Positions 1 through 6,799 of a stretch of 64,000 nt of DNA are shown here, in pieces. A program made the translations under genes and the position numbers. Under the pieces are notes generated by a model that searched no databases, was not told where the DNA came from, and was given only the letters and a program-made list of their open reading frames with translations. Origin of the DNA: Flavobacteriales bacterium (GTDB lineage: Bacteria > Bacteroidota > Bacteroidia > Flavobacteriales_F > PHOS-HE28); contig JAGNSU010000006.1 of assembly GCA_017987895.1 (NCBI GenBank), positions 27,006-91,005 of the forward strand. Direction: 5' to 3'. Each line of letters starts with the position of its first letter. Positions within the stretch are counted from its first letter, which is position 1.

Positions 1-2335
1 ACCGGCCGGCCGAGGAACTCTTCACCGCACGCAGCCACACTCCGTCCGCCTCCACGAGGTAGATGCCGACAGGTTCGTTCGCGAGGTCCAGGGTGAGCCG
101 GGCATCCCGTCCTTGAACGCTCCGCACGAAGGAGCCCATGGCGTTGTAGACGCGAAGCTGATGCGGCCCGGAGGCATCGAACAGAACCGTACAGGCGTCC
201 GATGTCGGAGTGGGGAACAGCCTGGGCCCGTTAAGGGGAGGGGCTTCGGGGGTCGCCACGCTTCCGCCGTTCCAGGTGTTCCACGTGGGATAGAGCACTT
301 GCCATGGACCGTCGCCGTTCGGGTAACGGCCAAAGGAACCATCGGCGCTCAACAACGGGAGTTCCACCTGGTCGCGGGTAACTGCGTCGGGACCGTTCAG
401 GACCAGGCTTTCACCGGATGCGGAGAGTTTGAAATTCGCGTGCAGGCCCTCCTGCAGAAGATCATCATCGGCCCAGACCACCAGGAACCCGTTGGGCGGA
501 ACGATGGTGTCCGGAAAGGTCCACTTCATCGGTTGCGAAGGATCATCACTGAGCCCATACCCGGCGAGGTCGACCGGTTGAGCGCTCGTATTGAACAACT
601 CCACCCAATCATCGAACTCGCCGTCCTGGTCGGCTTGCGTAGCGACGTTCGCACTTTGCGCTTCGTTCAGCACGATCACCTTCTGTACTTCCAAGCGATG
701 GAACTCGTGCTCGGCACGGGCGGGTGAGAAGACCCCGGTGCCACCGTTCTCCGCATAGATGTAGTAGTGGAGATCCCCACCCTGCACGGTGAGCTGCCGC
801 GTGTAGGTCCCATCCCCCGGAGCAAGGTCCCCGTGCGTGCCATCATCGTACATGCTCGATCGCACGAAAGGTGCGTGCGTTCCGGTGCGATGCCCCAGCC
901 AGGCCGCTTGCGCATCGAAGATCTGTGCGGTGATGGTCACCGTGCTGTTGGGTTCCGGCACCGGTGGGGCCACGATGGGTGGCTCGATCCAGGGCTGTGG
1001 TGCGGTGAGGTAGGGCCGGGTAGCGAGATAGGTCGCGCGTCCGTCCATCAGCGCGCTTATCCCCGGTCGGAGCGTCAGTAGTGCGCCCACATCCGTGTAC
1101 AGGTTCGCTTGGAAGTCAGCATAGGGATAGTGCGGATAAGGTTCGATCTGCATGTCGGCATCGATCAGGTCATGCCAATGTTCCGCGCGATCGAGGTAGT
1201 GCCCGCTGCTCACCATCTCTTCGAGGATGGTGCGGTAGTGGGCGGCATACATGCGGGCATACAAGGGTTGTGACAAGAGCTGGGCGATGAGCGGCCTGAT
1301 CGCGGGGGAAAGCACCATGTGGAACGGATCGATCTGCTGCAACTGCTGCATGTTCAACGGCGCTAGGTCCACGCCGTCCGCGAGCATGCCCCCGAACGCC
1401 ATGTTCAGGTCCCAGAGCACGGGGCTCCAACGCCCTCCCGGTCGCTGGTACAGGTAGTAGTTATGCGCGAAGGCGTAGTAGCCGTCCAGATGTACGAACA
1501 GGTTGGAGAGCGCATGGAACCAGAGCACGCGGTCCACATCGAGATGCTGGTCGATGGTGGTGGGATCGCTCTCCAGTTGATAGCACACTACCTGAAGAGC
1601 GCCCAAGCCATGGTCGCTTCGCAGGTCGTACAAGGTGTCGTAGGCCATGCTGTCCGGCAGGTAAGCCAGGTTGGAGACCCCTACGTTCCATGGGGCGCGG
1701 TGGCGGGGGTCGCATTTCACATGCGCACCATCGTTGCCTCCGAAGTGCGCGTCAAGGAACTCGTTGCCCACGTCCTCCGTGTTCACATAAAGGCCTTTCG
1801 GGTCCCCGTTGATCGCCACGCGTGTGTATGCGGCGCGCGGCGCGTGCATGTACGCACCAGCCAATTCGTACATCACCAGCTCGCGCACCATGGAGGGATC
1901 GCCCGCACCGTTGGCGAGCTTGATCTTGTCCGATCCGAAATGGTCCTGGCCCGCGATCACCGTGTTGAGGTCGATGTTGAGCGGGTTCTTCCCGCCCGAT
2001 GGATCGTACGTGCTATGGCCCTTGTAGCGCACGCCACAACTGTCGTACACGAAGCTATCGATCGTCACCGTGGCGATCAGGCGCCCTTCGCTGGCACCGG
2101 TACCTTGGTAAGCCGCGGACATGGAATCGAGCAGATGGTCCCAGTCCGGTTCGGAGAACTGGATGGTGATGCTATGGATGATCGTGGTATCGAATGCGTT
2201 CTGACCGCGCGCATCATTGGTGAAGAGGATGAAGACCGCGGTTCCCACGCACCCGCGAAGGATCGCGGCGATCCGCTTTCCTCGCTTCTGACGAAGGTGG
2301 ACGATGGCGTTCGATCCGTTTACGCGATGCTTCAT
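1..2335 (-). CDS. CotH-type secreted protein with lamin-tail and T9SS sorting domains (partial, C-terminus off window)
   Basis: Reading the minus strand from an ATG at 2335 gives one uninterrupted frame to base 1, so the stop lies just outside the window. Residues about 22-40 form a hydrophobic export segment. Residues about 50-390 resemble the CotH kinase family ([10 protein letters not shown] near residue 105, a conserved WDLNMAFGG stretch near 310). A lamin-tail-like beta domain follows ([11 protein letters not shown] to DDWVELFN, about 548-650). The last 75 residues ([14 protein letters not shown] to [10 protein letters not shown] to GIYLVEADG) form a type IX secretion C-terminal domain. 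CotH/LTD/T9SS proteins are common Bacteroidota surface or secreted proteins; some CotH relatives are protein kinases, but activity here is inferred. The large open frame on the opposite strand is a shadow. Confidence 0.88.
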   Translation of the reverse strand, partial: MKHRVNGSNAIVHLRQKRGKRIAAILRGCVGTAVFILFTNDARGQNAFDTTIIHSITIQFSEPDWDHLLDSMSAAYQGTGASEGRLIATVTIDSFVYDSCGVRYKGHSTYDPSGGKNPLNIDLNTVIAGQDHFGSDKIKLANGAGDPSMVRELVMYELAGAYMHAPRAAYTRVAINGDPKGLYVNTEDVGNEFLDAHFGGNDGAHVKCDPRHRAPWNVGVSNLAYLPDSMAYDTLYDLRSDHGLGALQVVCYQLESDPTTIDQHLDVDRVLWFHALSNLFVHLDGYYAFAHNYYLYQRPGGRWSPVLWDLNMAFGGMLADGVDLAPLNMQQLQQIDPFHMVLSPAIRPLIAQLLSQPLYARMYAAHYRTILEEMVSSGHYLDRAEHWHDLIDADMQIEPYPHYPYADFQANLYTDVGALLTLRPGISALMDGRATYLATRPYLTAPQPWIEPPIVAPPVPEPNSTVTITAQIFDAQAAWLGHRTGTHAPFVRSSMYDDGTHGDLAPGDGTYTRQLTVQGGDLHYYIYAENGGTGVFSPARAEHEFHRLEVQKVIVLNEAQSANVATQADQDGEFDDWVELFNTSAQPVDLAGYGLSDDPSQPMKWTFPDTIVPPNGFLVVWADDDLLQEGLHANFKLSASGESLVLNGPDAVTRDQVELPLLSADGSFGRYPNGDGPWQVLYPTWNTWNGGSVATPEAPPLNGPRLFPTPTSDACTVLFDASGPHQLRVYNAMGSFVRSVQGRDARLTLDLANEPVGIYLVEADGVWLRAVKSSSAGR

Positions 2336-2590
2336 TGTTGGTCTTCGATGCGAGTGGATCGCCGCCTGAGCTCCCGGGACTTCCGGCGAGTTCATGGGCA
2401 TGGCCATTGTCGCCACTTTCAGGCCGATCAGGCAAGCGCTGTCATGGTCGGTGGTACGATCCGCGGCCAGTGGGGTGGGTGCGCCCCGAACAAGGAACTT
2501 GTTTCCACGGAACGCGGTCGGCCCCGTGCTCAACCCCACATGGTTCCGTTAGGCACGATCGTTGGCTTCACCGAACAAAACCGACACATC

Positions 2591-2764
2591 ATGCTACGCT
2601 GGGTACTCACTTTTCTGATCGTCGCGATCATCGCCGGTATCTTCGGGTTCACCGGTATCGCGGAAGGGGCGGCCTCGATCGCCAAGATCATCTTCTTCAT
2701 CTTCCTGGCCCTTGTGGTGATCTCGCTGATCTTCGGCGGCTCCATTTGGAAGAAGGTGGACTGA
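2591..2764 (+). CDS. DUF1328 family small membrane protein
   Basis: 57 residues beginning [20 protein letters not shown] and ending GGSIWKKVD, with two hydrophobic helices separated by the short GIAEGAAS loop. This matches the DUF1328 (YtjA-like) family in length and pattern. It is an inner-membrane protein of unknown molecular function, found in many bacteria beside stress genes. The start is the ATG at 2591, because the frame upstream has no family similarity. A perfect hairpin lies 26 bases after the stop, so it is probably monocistronic. It sits with other small stress-associated genes (DUF892, YtxH-like), which suggests an envelope-stress role; that is inference. Confidence 0.9.
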   Translation: MLRWVLTFLIVAIIAGIFGFTGIAEGAASIAKIIFFIFLALVVISLIFGGSIWKKVD

Positions 2765-2790
2765 CCACTGCACATACATCGCATGCATGC

Positions 2791-2813
2791 GCGCCCTCTA
2801 GGGCAGAGGGCGC
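2791..2813 (+). terminator. Hairpin after the DUF1328 gene
   Basis: GCGCCCTCT and AGAGGGCGC form a perfect 9-bp stem around a 5-base loop, 26 bases after the DUF1328 stop. No strong T-run follows, so its role as terminator is likely but not certain. It could also serve the leftward gene ending at 2854. Confidence 0.6.
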
Positions 2814-2853
2814 GCTTGGCGTTCATAGGTCCGCCGCTTCAACCACGTGCAGG

Positions 2854-3066
2854 TCACCAAGGTTCAGTTCCAGAACGCCGGTGGAAGCTGATCAGCAACC
2901 AGGCGCCCACCGCCAGACAGGCTCCGCATACCACATAAGGGAGAAAGCGCCGCTCCCGCATTTGTTCATCCTCAACAGGATCTGGACGAATGCGGCTTTG
3001 AAGCGTGCCCAAAGATCCGGCCACGCCCGCAAGGAGACCGATCACCACAAAGAGGATCCCGAGCAT
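2854..3066 (-). CDS. Small two-helix membrane protein, unknown
   Basis: 70 residues beginning MLGILFVVIGLLAGVAGSLG. It has a first hydrophobic segment (2-20), a polar middle with several Arg/Asp/Glu residues, and a second hydrophobic segment (YVVCGACLAVGAWLLISF). Both ends are charged, giving a hairpin topology in the inner membrane. I chose the ATG at 3066 because an AGGA lies about 11 bases upstream; a GTG nine bases earlier is the alternative. No family is recognised. It converges on the DUF1328 gene across the hairpin at 2791-2813. The hydrophobic pattern and charge distribution are protein-like, so it is probably a real gene. Confidence 0.6.
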   Translation of the reverse strand: MLGILFVVIGLLAGVAGSLGTLQSRIRPDPVEDEQMRERRFLPYVVCGACLAVGAWLLISFHRRSGTEPW

Positions 3067-3148
3067 GCGCTTCACGTTCCTGTGGTGGCGAAGGCCGTGC
3101 CGACCTTTATACCGATCCGCAATACAAGATCATCCAGTCTGCTCGCTC

Positions 3149-3162
3149 CCCGACAAGTCGGG
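3149..3162. repeat. Short perfect palindrome in a non-coding stretch
   Basis: CCCGAC-AA-GTCGGG is a perfect 6-bp inverted repeat followed by ACGAAGACGCTTTTT. It lies in the roughly 350-base gene-free stretch 3067-3413 and may be a REP-like element or the end of a small transcript. The rest of the stretch shows only the larger nested hairpin at 3190-3237 and no convincing gene. Confidence 0.5.
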
Positions 3163-3189
3163 ACGAAGACGCTTTTTCCGCATGACTTC

Positions 3190-3237
3190 TCCGAGGTCGT
3201 CGTCCCGTAGACACCGCTACGCAACGACGCCCTCGGA
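3190..3237. repeat. Nested long hairpin with symmetric internal loops
   Basis: Three perfect stems nest inside each other: TCCGAGG pairs with CCTCGGA, GTCGT pairs with ACGAC, and CGTAG pairs with CTACG. They are separated by 2x2 internal loops and closed by a 6-base loop (ACACCG), giving 17 base pairs in 48 bases. The geometry recalls REP/RAYT-type or other folded single-strand elements, or a structured RNA. No transposase is nearby. Identity is unknown. Confidence 0.6.
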
Positions 3238-3413
3238 TCGTCCTGCGAAAAAATAGCAGCGCATCTTTGGACGCCTTTGTATTGCGAAACGGTATTAGTT
3301 GTCAACACAACGCCCTGGTTGGCCATCGAAGCGCGCCTTTTCGGATGGTCGTATTGCCGCTGACCTCCGGAGCGCGCTTGCCCTTCGATGCCGTTTGAGG
3401 AGGGCTCCCCGAC

Positions 3414-3521
3414 CTATAGCAATAGGAGCAAGCCCATACAAAGCGCACCGATGATGGGTACGAGCCAGGTGAGTTGGTAGGCATGGATGCGTACCGCCTG
3501 TCGCTTGATGAAGAAGGTCAT
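3414..3521 (-). CDS. Tiny single-helix membrane protein (35 aa), possible
   Basis: A 35-residue frame begins MTFFIKRQAVRIHAYQLTWL and ends VPIIGALCMGLLLLL. It has a basic N-terminal part followed by a strong hydrophobic segment, the shape of a small inner-membrane protein. Its ATG overlaps the stop of the upstream frame 3518-3652 by the ATGA pattern, as seen in translationally coupled genes. No homologous family is recognised, and it has no independent ribosome-binding site. Support comes from the overlap and the single clean membrane helix; chance occurrence cannot be excluded. Confidence 0.4.
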   Translation of the reverse strand: MTFFIKRQAVRIHAYQLTWLVPIIGALCMGLLLLL

Positions 3522-3652
3522 CGTTGTGCGGGTATGAGGATCTCATCCGCGCGATACGGGCGTGAGCGTATGCGGTCCACGCGCACCCATTCCTTGAAGC
3601 GGAGGTTCCGGGTGGCTTGGCCTGATCGTGAAAGGATAGAGTTGCGTTCCAT
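3518..3652 (-). CDS. Small basic protein (44 aa), possible
   Basis: A 44-residue, Arg-rich frame starting MERNSILSRSG and ending LIPAQR. An AAAGGAT sequence sits about eight bases upstream of the ATG, a better ribosome-binding site than most genes here have. The stop overlaps the start of the 35-residue membrane ORF (ATGA). It lies downstream of the hairpin that ends the DUF892 gene, so it may have its own promoter or be reached by read-through. No family is recognised. Coding potential is supported by the ribosome-binding site and the coupled downstream frame only. Confidence 0.4.
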   Translation of the reverse strand: MERNSILSRSGQATRNLRFKEWVRVDRIRSRPYRADEILIPAQR

Positions 3653-3676
3653 AGTGGTTGATCCTTTTCGGAAAGC

Positions 3677-3707
3677 GAACGGAACGCCGCATGTCGGCGT
3701 TCCGTTC
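3677..3707 (-). terminator. Terminator of the DUF892 gene
   Basis: GAACGGAACGCCG and CGGCGTTCCGTTC form a perfect 13-bp stem with a 5-base loop, 14 bases after the stop of the DUF892 gene on the minus strand. A short pyrimidine stretch (GCTTTCC) follows, consistent with an intrinsic terminator. Confidence 0.75.
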
Positions 3708-3720
3708 CGTGCTGTCCGTA

Positions 3721-4353
3721 TTAAGCCGTTTGCTTGGTGCGTGCACCCTGCTTCGCCCCTTTGGAGCTGGCGCTCTTGCCGTTGCCGTTGGAAGTGGAGC
3801 GGCCCTTCGGCCCTTCCTCTACTTCCTCCTCTTCTTCGTCGCCTTCCTCGGTCTCGGCCTCGATGTTCACCACCGCTTCCGCGATCTCGGTCAGCTTCTC
3901 ATCGGCGGCCTTCTCTTCTTCGAGGGTCTCGTCGATCAGGCCCACGAGGTCTTCCAGTCCGAGCTGCTCGGCCCAGGCCTTCATGCTGCCGTAGGAAGTG
4001 ATCTCATAGTGCTCCACCTTCTGGGCGGCGCTTACAAGGCCAGCGTCCAACGCGGGATCATCCGCGAACTCGTCCATGATCTCCTTGCCTTCTTCCAGGA
4101 TGCCATCGATCGCGGGGCACTTCTTGGCCTTCGCCGGCTTGCCCAACGCCTCGAACATCTGCTCGATGCGGCCTACTTGTGTTCCCGTCTCAGCGAGGTG
4201 CTCTTCGAACGCGGTGCGCAGGTCTTCGTTGGTCGCCGTCTTCGCCATCTTGGGAAGGGCTTTCACCAATTGCTTCTCCACATAGTAGAGATCAGCGAGC
4301 TGGTCCTCCAGCAATTTCATGAGGCCCGTGCTCTCGTCTTTTTTCGTTGCCAT
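3721..4353 (-). CDS. DUF892 (YciF-type) ferritin-like stress protein
   Basis: 210 residues. Positions about 8-165 match the DUF892/YciE-YciF ferritin-like family: LLEDQLADLYYVEKQLVKALPKMAK at the start, HLAETGTQVGRIEQMF, EIMDEFADDPALDAGLVSAAQKVEHYEITSYG and LIDETLEEEKAADEKLTEIAE. The Glu/His pattern would form a four-helix di-iron-type bundle. The last 45 residues are an added acidic run followed by a Ser/Gly/Lys tail, longer than the usual 160-170 residues of the family. Relatives are induced by osmotic or general stress in enterobacteria. A strong hairpin follows the gene, and another separates it from the upstream Gly/Gln-rich gene, so each is probably transcribed alone. Confidence 0.92.
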   Translation of the reverse strand: MATKKDESTGLMKLLEDQLADLYYVEKQLVKALPKMAKTATNEDLRTAFEEHLAETGTQVGRIEQMFEALGKPAKAKKCPAIDGILEEGKEIMDEFADDPALDAGLVSAAQKVEHYEITSYGSMKAWAEQLGLEDLVGLIDETLEEEKAADEKLTEIAEAVVNIEAETEEGDEEEEEVEEGPKGRSTSNGNGKSASSKGAKQGARTKQTA

Positions 4354-4382
4354 GTTCTTGTTCGTGTTGGATCGGGAGTTGG

Positions 4383-4407
4383 CCCGCAGGCGCTTTTCGC
4401 CTGCGGG
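4383..4407 (-). terminator. Hairpin after the Gly/Gln-rich gene
   Basis: CCCGCAGGCG and CGCCTGCGGG form a perfect 10-bp stem with a 5-base loop, 18 bases after the stop of the gene at 4425-4877 and 30 bases before the DUF892 start. No T-run follows on the minus strand, so termination may be partial. Confidence 0.55.
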
Positions 4408-4424
4408 GTCCGTCCCATTGGGTT

Positions 4425-4877
4425 CTAGTGGTTGCCTTGTGCACCACCTTGGCTGCCGCCTTCCTGGCCACCGGTCCTACCACCTTGCTTGCCGTCGTTC
4501 TCACGGTTGGCTTGGGTGCGGCCAGCATCACCACCGACCTCACCTTCGCGGCCTTGGTCGGCACGACGGGTGTTATCATCACCGCCCTGGCCGCTCGGCG
4601 TTCCACCTTGCTGGCTGCGGTCCTCCTTACCGCTCTCCCCTTGACCACCACTGCGCATACCACCTTGGGTGCCGCTTTGGTTGCCTTGGTTGCGATCGCC
4701 TTGGGCACCGCCCTGTGCGCGTTCGCCTTGCGTACCGCCGCTGTTGCGCTCACCCTGCGCACCACCGTGTTGGGTGCTGCCGGGGATCGTGCCTTGCTTG
4801 CTACCGGGCGTATTGCCGGTGTTGCCCTGGGCGCCACCTTGGGTGTTGCCCTTGTTCTTGTCATCACGCTCTGCCAT
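4425..4877 (-). CDS. Gly/Gln-rich low-complexity hydrophilic protein
   Basis: 150 residues starting MAERDDKNKGNTQGGAQGN and ending GGSQGGAQGNH, almost entirely Gly, Gln, Asn, Asp, Glu, Arg, Ser and Thr in loose GGxQGx repeats. It contains no Cys or Trp and only one internal Met, and no predicted fold or signal peptide. It resembles the intrinsically disordered hydrophilins and stress-induced GG-motif proteins that accumulate in desiccation or stationary phase, but I do not recognise a named family. The ATG at 4877 is preferred over an in-frame start 28 codons upstream because the repeats begin there. It sits directly upstream of DUF892, in a context typical of general stress regulons. Confidence 0.7.
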   Translation of the reverse strand: MAERDDKNKGNTQGGAQGNTGNTPGSKQGTIPGSTQHGGAQGERNSGGTQGERAQGGAQGDRNQGNQSGTQGGMRSGGQGESGKEDRSQQGGTPSGQGGDDNTRRADQGREGEVGGDAGRTQANRENDGKQGGRTGGQEGGSQGGAQGNH

Positions 4878-5317
4878 TGTAGATGTGTTGAGGGTTAGTG
4901 GGCCGGGCAGGTCCGCTTTCGGAACTTCCACCCGGCCCTGATCCACCCAAGGCAAACACACGACCAGACCGGACGCGCCGATCGACCTCTCGGGCGGAAA
5001 CCATTGTATACCATGCCATTGGTGCTCTTGCTGTTCCGTTCGACCTTTCGCTCCTCGTGCGGTCCCTGTGGAAGCTTCACCACAGAAGTGTTGAAGAAGT
5101 CACAATTCGATCGAGGTGTCGCTCCCTCGCGCCAACGGGCCCGGTAGCTCCAGATCGATACGCTGCTCGGGGCTTGATCAGCGGATGTCCTCGTCCGCGA
5201 GATCGCCCTTCCAGTGGGCGCGCATACGTCGCTTGCCGCATGAACATCATTTATGCGACCAAGCCGTGCGGATCGTGGAAGGCTTGTTGCAAGCAACGAA
5301 GCAAAGCGGATCAGCAT
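4878..5317. other. Gene-free stretch of about 440 bases
   Basis: No convincing gene is seen. Open frames on both strands have compositions unlike the neighbouring proteins. The stretch lies between the start of a leftward gene (4877) and a possible rightward gene (5318), so it probably holds divergent promoters, but no confident promoter motif could be picked out. Confidence 0.4.
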
Positions 5318-5548
5318 ATGGGATCGATCAAATACATGGACAAGGAGCGCACGGCGGCCTTTTTCGCACGCCCGGATATCGGCCAACTGTTGACCCATAC
5401 ACTGACGACCCCTGTCGGAGGGCATCTCACCGAGCATGGCCGGTCCCTGGTCTTGGAGGCGCGCACGTACTTCGGCTATGCGCCCTCCACGAACGATCAT
5501 GACATCATCCGCCCGCTGATCCGCGCATACAAGAAAGTGCAACGCTGA
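5318..5548 (+). CDS. Hypothetical protein (76 aa)
   Basis: 76 residues starting MGSIKYMDKERTAAFFARPD and ending PLIRAYKKVQR. The composition is protein-like with GC-rich third positions similar to its neighbours. AGCGGA lies about seven bases upstream of the ATG at 5318. The internal ATG six codons later is also possible, and the frame stays open upstream, so the start is uncertain. No domain, signal peptide or membrane segment is seen. I do not recognise a family. It stands alone between a gene-free stretch and the leftward YtxH-like gene. Confidence 0.4.
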   Translation: MGSIKYMDKERTAAFFARPDIGQLLTHTLTTPVGGHLTEHGRSLVLEARTYFGYAPSTNDHDIIRPLIRAYKKVQR

Positions 5549-5592
5549 AGGAGCGCGGACAGCGTTACTCACGGTGGATGTGCGCCTCTCCT

Positions 5593-5775
5593 TCAGCCCC
5601 CGAAGCATACCCAGGGCCTCCAAGAAAAGTAACCAACGCTATCCTTCTGGTCGGTGGCGAACTTCCGCACCTTCTTGCGGGTATCACTACCCGAACAAGG
5701 AGCGATCACCAAAGCGATCGAAGCGCCGACCGCGAAGGCGACAAGCGCGGTGGTGAGCATTCGTTCGTTGGACAT
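5593..5775 (-). CDS. YtxH-like small membrane protein
   Basis: 60 residues starting MSNERMLTTALVAFAVGAS. One membrane helix (about 7-26) is followed by the APCSGSDTRKKVRKF motif, which matches the APxSGxETRKKI motif of YtxH-domain proteins. The C-terminus is short and hydrophobic rather than the long amphipathic tail of typical 90-100 residue members, so it may be truncated or a short variant. YtxH proteins are general-stress envelope proteins. It follows the holin-type and 72-residue genes on the same strand and may be the last gene of that group, although 212 bases separate them. Confidence 0.65.
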   Translation of the reverse strand: MSNERMLTTALVAFAVGASIALVIAPCSGSDTRKKVRKFATDQKDSVGYFSWRPWVCFGG

Positions 5776-5987
5776 GGGGTTGGGTTCTGCGCTTCAGGCG
5801 CCAACACAATGCCAGGGGTGAAATGGGCCCCATGCGTCGAACTTGCCTGGTAGTACACAAGAACCACTGGATGTAGGCGTGCAGGTGCCGCCTCGATCCG
5901 GGGAAATTTCCGGAGCACATTGGAAACAACCACGGCCAATGGGGCGGCGGGTGCCCTTTCGCACCAAGTGAGTGGGTGGAATACCGC

Positions 5988-6206
5988 CTACCGGTTCCAC
6001 GACTTGAAGAACCGCGAAATAAACCTGCCAGGTCCGGTCGTCCGCATCATATCGTACATAGCATCCTTCAGCAAGGTGCCGCGCAACTCCTTATCCGTGA
6101 GCGCGGCGAAATGGGCGAGCAAATGGTCTTCGGCACGGTCGCGCTCCGCGCGAAGGGCTTGGATATGGGACTTGATCCCTTCGCAGCTGGGTAGGTTCTC
6201 AGTCAT
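5988..6206 (-). CDS. Hypothetical protein (72 aa), coupled to holin-type gene
   Basis: 72 residues starting MTENLPSCEGIKSHIQALRA. The first half (SHIQALRAERDRAEDHLLAHFAAL) is a charged amphipathic helix. The C-terminus ends in RFISRFFKSWNR, a basic aromatic tail that could bind membrane. Its start overlaps the end of the holin-type gene by eight bases, indicating translational coupling and a shared operon. In other Bacteroidota, short proteins of this kind sit with YtxH and holin-type genes, but I do not recognise a named family. Function unknown, probably envelope-associated. Confidence 0.65.
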   Translation of the reverse strand: MTENLPSCEGIKSHIQALRAERDRAEDHLLAHFAALTDKELRGTLLKDAMYDMMRTTGPGRFISRFFKSWNR

Positions 6207-6585
6207 CGTTGTGCAGGGTATTGAAGAGTTGAAGCTGCACCCAGCGCTTCAGCGAGCTGCCAATAAGAAGGAATACGAGCACATGCGCGAATACGGCGCC
6301 GCTCATGCAGAGATAGCCGAGGGCCTCGTTACCGAGGTATTGGCCCCATGCCTTCGCCCCCGCGATCAACCCGAGCAACATGGAGAACAGCACCGGCGGG
6401 GCCGCCAACAGGATCACGATCACCCAGCTGCCCAGGCGTGCTAGTTTGTCATTGACCAACGCTCCCAAGTAGGCCTTCTCCGCGGCGGCATACGCCTTGG
6501 CACTGTCTCCCGCCGAGCTGAGGAATTCGCTGAAGTCCTGCGGCACTTCACCTGAGCGATCCTTTTGGGTAGTTGTGTGTTCCAT
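6199..6585 (-). CDS. Phage-holin-family (DUF1469-like) membrane protein
   Basis: 128 residues from an ATG at 6585 (MEHTTTQKDRSGEVPQDF). An amphipathic region (SAKAYAAAEKAYLGALVNDK) precedes two long membrane segments (LGSWVIVILLAAPPVLFSMLLGLIAGA and LGYLCMSGAVFAHVLVFLLIGSSL). This matches the putative holin superfamily III (PF07332/DUF1469) in layout. In chromosomal settings these are not phage lysis genes but envelope-stress partners of YtxH. An upstream in-frame extension of 72 codons is Arg-rich and unlike protein, so it was rejected. It is the first gene of an overlapping pair with 5988-6206. Confidence 0.72.
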   Translation of the reverse strand: MEHTTTQKDRSGEVPQDFSEFLSSAGDSAKAYAAAEKAYLGALVNDKLARLGSWVIVILLAAPPVLFSMLLGLIAGAKAWGQYLGNEALGYLCMSGAVFAHVLVFLLIGSSLKRWVQLQLFNTLHNDD

Positions 6586-6799
6586 GCGCTGTGGAGAGCA
6601 ATACGCGTTCCAACGGACAGTACAAACCACGCGCAGCACCGCGGAGGAAGGTCGGGTGGGTAGGGACCGTCCCTTGCGCGGTACGATCTTCCGGGTGCCC
6701 CTGGTCTTGTAGGCTAAGGGCATTGGCCGCATCTTTTCAAAGGTGCGGATGGTTCGGGGGAGGGACGGCGCGATGCCGATACCCAGCGAACTTCGATGC

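Noticed and set aside
1463..2590. Large open frame on the plus strand ending in the DUF1328 sequence
   Set aside because: The first 370 codons lie opposite the CotH gene and have shadow composition. Only the last 57 residues (2591-2764) match a family, so the rest was left out.
5776..5987. Short frames between the YtxH-like gene and the 72-residue gene
   Set aside because: Overlapping frames in several phases with Arg/Pro/Cys-rich composition; treated as non-coding.
6199..6585. Phage lysis cassette (holin)
   Set aside because: The holin-type gene lies with stress and YtxH-like genes and there is no endolysin, terminase or capsid gene. A chromosomal envelope role is more likely.
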